Source of the DNA: JADGRB01 sp036267635
GTDB lineage: Bacteria; Myxococcota_A; Polyangia; Fen-1088
Direction of reading: 5' to 3'
NCBI GenBank assembly: GCA_036267635.1
Contig: DATAVR010000047.1
Coordinates: 66,812-130,811 of the forward strand
DNA: 64,000 nucleotides
The translations under genes were made by a program, and so were the position numbers. The notes beneath the pieces are model-generated. The model did not search any database. It had not been told where the DNA came from and worked only from the letters and a program-made list of their open reading frames with translations. Of the stretch, positions 58,232 through 64,000 are shown in pieces (the first letter of the stretch is position 1; every line of letters begins with the position of its first letter).

Positions 58232-58618
58232 CTACGATTTCGCGATCTCGATCGTGACGAGGTTGGGGGCGAAGGCGCGGAGCGCCTGCAGGCTGCGCGA
58301 CTGCCACTGCGCGCCCGGATCGCTCAAGAACCGGATGCGGTAATGGTCGTCGGTGCGCTCGTCGACCTGCGCGATCCAGCGGACGAACTCCTTGAGGCAC
58401 GACGAGTTCATGAACACCAGCTCGCGAAAGTCGGCCACCACTTCGCCCATGTGCCCGCGCCGGGCTTCGTCGTCGATGGAGTCCAAGAAAGGACCGAGGG
58501 GGGCGTTGACCCGCAGGTCCGCGTTCCCCCACAGGCGCATGACGAGCGCCTGACCGTCGACCGCCGCCGTCGCTTCGAACTCCGCGTCCTTGATTCCCTG
58601 GATCTGAACCGCCGCCAT
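58232..58618 (-). CDS. STAS-like domain protein
   Basis: Encodes 128 residues, the size of a single-domain anti-sigma factor antagonist. VDGQALVMRLWGNADL is the first strand, and VVADFRELVFMNSSCLKEFVRWI carries the conserved Asp-x(n)-Ser of the phosphorylation loop. It may pass a signal by binding a kinase or anti-sigma factor when its Ser is unphosphorylated. It lies 47 bases after the Ser/Thr kinase gene on the same strand. The TAGACT at 58631-58636 could give it a separate promoter. Confidence 0.75.
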   Translation of the reverse strand: MAAVQIQGIKDAEFEATAAVDGQALVMRLWGNADLRVNAPLGPFLDSIDDEARRGHMGEVVADFRELVFMNSSCLKEFVRWIAQVDERTDDHYRIRFLSDPGAQWQSRSLQALRAFAPNLVTIEIAKS

Positions 58619-58665
58619 TACTGTCTTTTAAGTCTACACGGCCGCGAGAAAGCCGGTCAAATCGG

Positions 58666-60351
58666 TTACTCGAACGGGTCAGCCTTTTTGTCGCCGGAGT
58701 CGGCGGCGGGGGCGGGGGCGGCGCTCTTGTCGTCGCCTTTGGGCGGGGTCGCCGCCGCCTCGTCGTGCCGGGGGTGGCGTCGCTGGGGGTGGACGTGAGC
58801 GGCGCTCCTCGATTCCACGGCGGGAGCTGAAGCGGGCGCGGCCCCCGGCGTCGTGGTCGAGGCGGCGGCCGCCGCGGGCGGCCCCTTGGCCGCCGGCGCC
58901 GGGGTCGGTCCCGGGGTGGCGACCGGCGCAGCGCTCGCCGGCGCGGCGACGCTCGGCGGCTCGGGCGCGGCCGAGATCGAGGTCGCGGGCGTGACCAGCG
59001 GCGGAGGACTGTCATGCGCCGCCCCACCGATCTGGGGGCGGGCCAGCATCCAGGTGCCGTAGGCGGTGATGGCCGCCAGCACGGCCAGCCCCCCATAGAC
59101 CCAGAGGCGATCGCGCTTGCTGGGAGGCTCCGCCGTCGAGGGGGACGACGGCAGCGTCTGCGCAGCGGCGCTGCGGGCCCCGCGGCTCGCCGCGCTTTCG
59201 CTCTTCACCTCGCTGGCGCCGCGCACGCCGGACGCGGACAGCCCGGGACGGAGCGTCATCGTCGGTCCTTGCGTCGGCGGCTCGGCCCCCGGCGCTTCCA
59301 TCCGGGGACGCCGGTCGCCGCGGTCGACTTCCATGTCCAGGGCGGCGGTCGCCGTCTTGCGCCACTGCAGGAACTCGGCCGCGAAGAGCCCCTTCATGTA
59401 GCTCGCCACCTGCAACGGGCTGAATCCCTCGTTGCTGAAGGCGAAGCGCTCGAGGGCCTCGGCCATCTCGTGCGCGCTGGCGAACCTGGCGTCGCGCCGC
59501 TTGCGCAAGGCACGCATGACCACGGCGTCGAGCTCCGCCGGCACGTCGGCCACCTCCGACGGGCGCGGGATCGGATCGTCGAGGATCGCCCGCATGGTGG
59601 CCAGCTCCGTCTCGCGGCGGTAGAGCCGCCGGCCGGTCAGCACCTCCCAGAGCACGACCCCCAGCGCGAAGACGTCGGCCCGGTGATCGACCTCCTCGGC
59701 CGAGGCCTGCTCGGGCGACATGTATTCGATCTTCCCCTTGAGGCCGCCGGGGCTGGTGTGAGCGACGCGGCCGAAGGCGCGCGCCACCCCGAAGTCGATC
59801 AACTTCACCGCGCCCTCGAACGACAAGAGCACGTTCTGCGGCGAGACGTCGCGGTGGACGACGCCAAGCGGTCGCCCCTCGCCGTCGGTGAGCGCGTGCG
59901 CATAGCCGAGCCCGCTCGCCGCCTGGGCGATGATGTAAGCGGCGAGCGCCGGGCTCGGTGGGCGGCGCTCGCGGGCGGCCTTGCGCAAGACGGCCGAGAG
60001 CGGCTTGCCCTGCACCAGCTCCATCGCCAGGAAGTACTCCTCGCCGTCGTGGCCGACCTCGATGATGCGGACCACGTTCGGATGATCGAGCAGCGCGGCG
60101 AGCCGCGCCTCGTCGAGGAACATCCCGATGAACTGTCGGTTGGAGGCGAGGTGCGGGAGGATGCGCTTGACCACCAGCAACGTCCGGTAGCCCGGCAGCT
60201 CCCCCGACAGCGCCAGATAGACCTCCGCCATTCCGCCCGTCGCCAGGCGTCCGATTATTTGAAAGCGCCCCAGGCGCCTGACCGCGTCGTCCATCCGAGA
60301 GCTCGAGAGCCGCCCGCCCTGGCGGTTATCGGAGGGCGTACCAACGGTCAT
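58666..60351 (-). CDS. Transmembrane Ser/Thr protein kinase
   Basis: Encodes 561 residues from ATG 60351; a GTG at 60369 also keeps the frame. FQIIGRLATGGMAEVYLAL is the Gly-rich loop, VVKRILPHL holds the ATP-binding Lys, GVVHRDVSPQNVLLS is the catalytic loop (HRD), and KLIDFGVARAF is the DFG motif. The kinase domain ends near residue 285. After a polar linker comes a membrane segment (WVYGGLAVLAAITAYGTWML), then an Ala/Pro/Thr-rich extracytoplasmic tail of about 150 residues. It phosphorylates proteins in the cytoplasm, possibly including the adjacent STAS protein or FHA proteins. This target assignment is speculative. Confidence 0.93.
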   Translation of the reverse strand: MTVGTPSDNRQGGRLSSSRMDDAVRRLGRFQIIGRLATGGMAEVYLALSGELPGYRTLLVVKRILPHLASNRQFIGMFLDEARLAALLDHPNVVRIIEVGHDGEEYFLAMELVQGKPLSAVLRKAARERRPPSPALAAYIIAQAASGLGYAHALTDGEGRPLGVVHRDVSPQNVLLSFEGAVKLIDFGVARAFGRVAHTSPGGLKGKIEYMSPEQASAEEVDHRADVFALGVVLWEVLTGRRLYRRETELATMRAILDDPIPRPSEVADVPAELDAVVMRALRKRRDARFASAHEMAEALERFAFSNEGFSPLQVASYMKGLFAAEFLQWRKTATAALDMEVDRGDRRPRMEAPGAEPPTQGPTMTLRPGLSASGVRGASEVKSESAASRGARSAAAQTLPSSPSTAEPPSKRDRLWVYGGLAVLAAITAYGTWMLARPQIGGAAHDSPPPLVTPATSISAAPEPPSVAAPASAAPVATPGPTPAPAAKGPPAAAAASTTTPGAAPASAPAVESRSAAHVHPQRRHPRHDEAAATPPKGDDKSAAPAPAADSGDKKADPFE

Positions 60352-60488
60352 CTTCGCATTTAAGTCCACCAGCTTCGCCGATTCGGGTCAAGTTGGCCCG
60401 AGCTTAGCTACGCATTCTTGGCGGATAAAGGCGGCCACCCACGCACATTGAGCGACACCGCCCCGGGTCAACCCCGGACGCGCGAGCA

Positions 60489-60517
60489 TGGCAGCATCCA
60501 GGAGCCGGGCCTATACT
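60489..60517 (+). promoter_or_regulatory. Promoter of the CxxCH lipoprotein gene
   Basis: TATACT (60512-60517) lies 17 bases after a weak TGGCAG (60489-60494). The start site near 60524 would leave an 18-base leader with GGGAGA before GTG 60542, a conventional arrangement unlike the leaderless genes. Confidence 0.4.
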
Positions 60518-60541
60518 TGAGGTTTTTCCGGGAGATAGACT

Positions 60542-62494
60542 GTGAACACCAGAGCTTATGGACGTTTGTTTGGGGCGCTGACCGTCTTTTGCACGTTGGG
60601 CACGTTGGCCGGGGGCGGGTGCGCCGGGGTGAAGCCGGTGGCCACCGGCGGGCAGGGCGGAAGCTCCGCCACTGGCGGCGGTGGGACGACCGCGAGCGGC
60701 GGCGGGTCGAACGGCAGCGGCGGCACCGTGATCATGCCGGCCGGCTGCAATGGGCCATGCACCGACTTCGAGCCGACCGCCGGCAACCCGAACCCGATCT
60801 TCGGGGTGAATGTCCCCACCAGCGTGACCGGGATGTTCGGGACTCCGTCGGGGAGCGGCCCTTGCGTCAGCGAGCCCGAGGACGGAGCGCTGTTCCCCAA
60901 CAACTGGTTGCCGCCTCGGATCCACGTGCCGGGCTATTCCAGCTCCGGCTTCCTCAAGATCACCTTCCACGCCGACATGGAGTCGACCGATCTGGTCGCT
61001 TACGCCCAGGGCGACAGCTGGGCGCTGCCGAAGCCGGTCTGGCAGAACCTCGCGCAGCACGTCGTCGAGCAGGACGTGACGGTGACGGTGCAGACTCCCG
61101 GCGGCGGCGCCTCGGTCGTGCACTTCCAGGTCGCGCCGGTCGGCGCGGGCGGCAGCATGGTGTTCTGGTCGGCCGATCCGACCGCGGTCGGCAAGGTCTC
61201 CAACACGGCAGATCCCTCGACCATCGTCGACGATTCGAAGCTGCTTGGGTTCTCGGTGGGTGACAACAGCACGGTGGACACGCTCACCATCTTGCAGGTC
61301 CAGCAGCCAACCGGGACGCAGGGCGGGAACACGCAGCCCTCGCACTGCATCGGTTGTCACGTGGGGACGCCCGACGGCAGCTACGTCGCCTTCGTCGACG
61401 CCTGGCCCTGGTCGGCGGTGTTCGCCGGGATCTCGCCGAGCAACACCGGCCAGGGGTTGCCCGACTACCTGGGCGCGACCTGCACCAGCTGGAACAGCTG
61501 CACCGGCTCTCGGACCTTCATGCAATATCCCTGGGGCGGCGGCCTCGCCATGTCGGCGGCGCACTGGCCATCGGACGCCACGACCGGTGAGCGGATCGCC
61601 GTCATGGCCACCCAGCTTCCGTCGGCCGACACCGTCATGCCCTGGAACACGGACGACTATGACGCCGGCAACCTGGTCTGGATCGACACCCAGTCCACCG
61701 CCATCACCATGACCAACGGTCAGCCCTGGCCGACGCAGGGGACGGCGTACGGGTACATGCAGCATTCTGGCGATCTGGGGGGCGTCGCCTTCCCGACCTG
61801 GAGCAACGACGGCAACACCATCGTGTACGCCTCGACCGCGCCTTCGCCCCCGAGCATCAAGGGGCCGGCCGGGCAGACCGTGACCGGCGATCAGGACGGC
61901 CGTTTGAGTCAGGGTGCGACCGATCTGTATTCGGTCCCCTACGACAACAAGGCGGGCGGCGCCGCGACGCCCGTTCCCGGCGCTTCGTCGAGCGCGCTGG
62001 ATGAGTACTATCCGGCCTTCTCGCCCGACGACAGCATGCTCGCGTTCACCGCCATTCCGGCGGGACCGTCCCAGGTGATGTACGCCAATCCGCAGGCGGA
62101 GCTCTACGTGGTCCCGTTCGGATCGCCCACCGCCACGGCGGTACGGCTGGACGCCAACGATCCACCTTCCTGCACCGGAATGACCAGCCCGGGGATCAAC
62201 AACCACTGGCCCAAATGGGCACCGGACGTGGAGAACGGCAACAACGGGAAGACCTACTACTGGCTGATCTTCTCGTCGAACCGCTACGGGACGCCGCCGG
62301 TGACCGCCCCGTCGTCCAACGGAACGACCACCACGGTCCAGGTCTCGCAGCTCTACATCACCGCGATCGTCCAGAATGAGCTGACCACCGCGACTTACCC
62401 TTCGATCTACCTCTACAATCAGCCGGCCGACCACCTGAACACCACCCCCGCGTGGCAAGACTTCCACATCCCGATCGTCATCGACAGGCCGTAG
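60542..62494 (+). CDS. Lipoprotein with WD40-like propeller and a CxxCH heme-type motif
   Basis: Encodes 650 residues from GTG, with GGGAGA 6-11 bases upstream. A lipobox (LAGGGC, Cys27) and a Gly/Ser/Thr linker precede the folded part. Residues about 265-280 hold HCIGCHVGTPDG, a c-type heme attachment motif (Cys269, Cys272, His273) set in a propeller-like protein with TolB/PD40-type segments (FPTWSNDGNTIVYAS and YPAFSPDDSMLAFTA). The surface protein may be a heme-bearing propeller, or the motif may bind something else. Divergent from the Ser/Thr kinase. The start of the next gene overlaps its last 43 bases. Confidence 0.75.
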   Translation: MNTRAYGRLFGALTVFCTLGTLAGGGCAGVKPVATGGQGGSSATGGGGTTASGGGSNGSGGTVIMPAGCNGPCTDFEPTAGNPNPIFGVNVPTSVTGMFGTPSGSGPCVSEPEDGALFPNNWLPPRIHVPGYSSSGFLKITFHADMESTDLVAYAQGDSWALPKPVWQNLAQHVVEQDVTVTVQTPGGGASVVHFQVAPVGAGGSMVFWSADPTAVGKVSNTADPSTIVDDSKLLGFSVGDNSTVDTLTILQVQQPTGTQGGNTQPSHCIGCHVGTPDGSYVAFVDAWPWSAVFAGISPSNTGQGLPDYLGATCTSWNSCTGSRTFMQYPWGGGLAMSAAHWPSDATTGERIAVMATQLPSADTVMPWNTDDYDAGNLVWIDTQSTAITMTNGQPWPTQGTAYGYMQHSGDLGGVAFPTWSNDGNTIVYASTAPSPPSIKGPAGQTVTGDQDGRLSQGATDLYSVPYDNKAGGAATPVPGASSSALDEYYPAFSPDDSMLAFTAIPAGPSQVMYANPQAELYVVPFGSPTATAVRLDANDPPSCTGMTSPGINNHWPKWAPDVENGNNGKTYYWLIFSSNRYGTPPVTAPSSNGTTTTVQVSQLYITAIVQNELTTATYPSIYLYNQPADHLNTTPAWQDFHIPIVIDRP

Positions 62495-64000
62495 CGCTGG
62501 CGGTCCTGGCGGCGATCGCCTCGTACGGGCGGCCGCCGGGAGCCGCGCCCGCGCGCGGCCAGTCACCCGCGCGGCGCCAGCAGACGCCTGCGCGGCAGAT
62601 CGATCTCGGCCAGACGGTCGCCTTCGGTCCCTGGTCGGTGCGGGCGGTGAACGGGCCGCCCGGCTTCGGCGATTGGATCCCGGCCACGGTTCCCGGCTGC
62701 GTCCACACCGATCTTCTGCGCGCGGGAAAGATCCCCGATCCGTTCGCCGGCACCAACGAGAAGGGGCTGCAGTGGATCGAGCGGACCGACTGGGAGTACC
62801 GGTCGACGTTCGCCGTCAACGCCGCGCTGCTCGGGCGCGAGCGGATCGAGGCCGTTTTCAAGGGGCTCGACACCTTCGCCGAGGTGTCGGTGAACGGCGC
62901 GCGCGTGTTGAGCGCGGACAACATGTTTCGCTCCTGGCGCGTCGACCTCAAGCCGTTGGTGGTCGCCGGGACCAACACCATCGTCGTGCGCTTCCGTTCG
63001 CCGATCGCGGTGGCGAAGCCCTTCTACGATCGTCTCGGCTACACGCTGCCGGCGACGAACGACCAGGCCAAAGAGATGGTCTCGATGTTCGCCCGCAAGG
63101 CCCCCTATCACTACGGGTGGGACTGGGGGCCGCGCTTCGTCACCAGCGGGATCTGGCGGCCGGCGGCGGTCGAGGCCTGGGACGGCGCGCGGCTCGACGA
63201 CGTGCAGGTCTTTCAGCGTTCGCTCGACGACGCGCAGGCGCGGCTGGAGGTGGCGGCGGTGGTGGTGGCGGCACGGGCCGGCCGGGCGCAGGTGACGGTC
63301 GGCCTGCCGGGCGGCCCGACGCTCGGCTCGGTCGACAAGATGCTCGCGCGCGGGCGCAACGAGCTCCGGCTGGAGGTGGTCATCGACAAGCCCGAGCGCT
63401 GGTGGCCGAACGGGCTCGGGGCGCAAAGGCTCTACACCCTGGAGACGTCGCTGGTGATGGGCGGCGTGACCCGGGGCGAGCGGCAGACGCGCATCGGGCT
63501 GCGCACGCTGGAGGTGGTGAATCGGCACGACGCCGGCGGCAAGAGCTTCACCGTCGTGGTCAATGGCGCGCCGGTCTTCATGAAGGGGGCCAACTGGATC
63601 CCGGCCGACAGCTTCGTCACCCGCGTCACCGAGGAGAAGTACCGCTCGCTGTTGCAATCGGCGGCCAGCTCCAACATGAACATGCTGCGCGTCTGGGGCG
63701 GCGGCATCTACGAAGACGATCGCTTCTACGAGATCTGCGACGAGCTCGGCTTGCTGGTCTGGCAGGACTTCATGTTCGCCTGCTCGATGTACCCGGGCGA
63801 CGCCCCCTTCCTGGAGAACGTCCGTCAGGAGGCGATCGAGAACGTCCGCCGCCTGCGCAATCACCCCTCGCTGGCGCTGTGGGCCGGCAACAACGAGATC
63901 GAGGCGGCCTGGCAGCAATGGGGGTGGACGTTCAAGTTCCACCTCGACAAGGCGGCCCAGACGACGATCTGGAACGACTACAAGCGCATCTTTCACGAGA
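62452..64000 (+). CDS. GH2 beta-mannosidase, N-terminal part (runs off the window)
   Basis: The frame is open from 62452 to the window end, giving 516 residues. GTG 62452 gives a signal peptide (RQAVALAVLAAIASYG) but overlaps the preceding gene by 43 bases; the exact start is uncertain. WIPATVPGCVHTDLLRAGKI and YHYGWDWGPRFVTSGIWRP are the sugar-binding N-domain of beta-mannosidases. FMKGANWIPADSF and MLRVWGGGIYEDDRFYE are the central-domain blocks, and WAGNNEIE holds the catalytic acid/base Glu482. The nucleophile lies beyond the window. It should remove terminal beta-mannose from mannan oligosaccharides, probably in the periplasm or outside. Confidence 0.88.
   Translation, partial: MARLPHPDRHRQAVALAVLAAIASYGRPPGAAPARGQSPARRQQTPARQIDLGQTVAFGPWSVRAVNGPPGFGDWIPATVPGCVHTDLLRAGKIPDPFAGTNEKGLQWIERTDWEYRSTFAVNAALLGRERIEAVFKGLDTFAEVSVNGARVLSADNMFRSWRVDLKPLVVAGTNTIVVRFRSPIAVAKPFYDRLGYTLPATNDQAKEMVSMFARKAPYHYGWDWGPRFVTSGIWRPAAVEAWDGARLDDVQVFQRSLDDAQARLEVAAVVVAARAGRAQVTVGLPGGPTLGSVDKMLARGRNELRLEVVIDKPERWWPNGLGAQRLYTLETSLVMGGVTRGERQTRIGLRTLEVVNRHDAGGKSFTVVVNGAPVFMKGANWIPADSFVTRVTEEKYRSLLQSAASSNMNMLRVWGGGIYEDDRFYEICDELGLLVWQDFMFACSMYPGDAPFLENVRQEAIENVRRLRNHPSLALWAGNNEIEAAWQQWGWTFKFHLDKAAQTTIWNDYKRIFHE

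Noticed and set aside
60489..60505. TGGCAG as a fourth sigma-54 element
   Set aside because: The required GC at 10 bases after GG is missing, and a TATACT -10 is better placed.
60404..62566. 720-codon minus-strand open frame opposite the CxxCH lipoprotein gene
   Set aside because: Composition is Arg/Gly/Val-rich without domains, while the plus strand has a lipobox and propeller motifs.
1..64000. tRNA, rRNA, insertion sequences, phage genes or integration sites
   Set aside because: None recognised by reading: no cloverleaf-like acceptor sequence, transposase, integrase or flanking direct repeats. A tRNA-scan would be the decisive check.

Overview
The window is a contiguous piece of a GC-rich chromosome, densely coded on both strands with no gap above about 230 bases between genes. 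Lipoproteins with Gly/Ser/Thr-rich linkers, two proteins ending in MYXO-CTERM-type sorting tails (GCxC, hydrophobic stretch, Arg cluster), ECF sigma factors with TPR-like partners, a Ser/Thr kinase and an NtrC-type two-component system together suggest a myxobacterium (Myxococcota, probably Polyangia-like). This is inferred from style; no marker gene is present. I found no rRNA, tRNA, CRISPR array, insertion sequence or prophage.

Layout. 1-7.2 kb is a sugar-acid and pentose-phosphate cluster: LarA-type racemase/epimerase (cut by the window start), kdgK, gnd, uxaE, zwf, rpiA and a HAD hydrolase, all on the plus strand. 7.3-17 kb holds a minus-strand pair of exported proteins, an ECF sigma factor with a membrane/TPR partner, a lipoprotein glycoside hydrolase (GH-A clan), pyruvate kinase, a KirBac potassium channel and an FG-GAP lipoprotein. 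17.1-21.3 kb holds a HAD phosphatase, a radical SAM/SPASM enzyme coupled to a small zinc-ribbon/Gly-rich protein, and a PiT phosphate transporter. 21.4-27 kb has a MORN-like protein, an operon with an ECF sigma factor and its zinc-finger anti-sigma, and a Spy/CpxP-like protein.

27.2-44 kb is the most striking part. A four-gene RND efflux operon (tolC-like, mdtA-, mdtB- and mdtC-like, each overlapping the next by 4 bases) is divergent from a histidine kinase and a sigma-54-activating response regulator. These are followed by two tandem Agd3-like polysaccharide deacetylase paralogues. I see good -24/-12 (sigma-54) promoter sequences before the efflux operon and before each deacetylase gene, so the two-component system may control both efflux and surface-polysaccharide modification.

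44-54.6 kb is mixed: bioA, a Cys-rich lipoprotein, a protease/beta-propeller/outer-membrane-barrel protein, OsmC, a MerR-TPR regulator, Ku, a DUF72 protein, an FHA-GGDEF cyclase, aat, a KGG stress protein and a SlyD-like isomerase. 54.7-64 kb holds a large Cys-rich repeat protein ending in a CBM3, a STAS-like protein, a Ser/Thr kinase, a lipoprotein with a heme-type CxxCH motif, and the start of a GH2 beta-mannosidase cut by the window end.

Across the window many genes that start a transcription unit carry a TANNNT hexamer only 6-11 bases before the start codon and no Shine-Dalgarno sequence, which suggests frequent leaderless transcripts.
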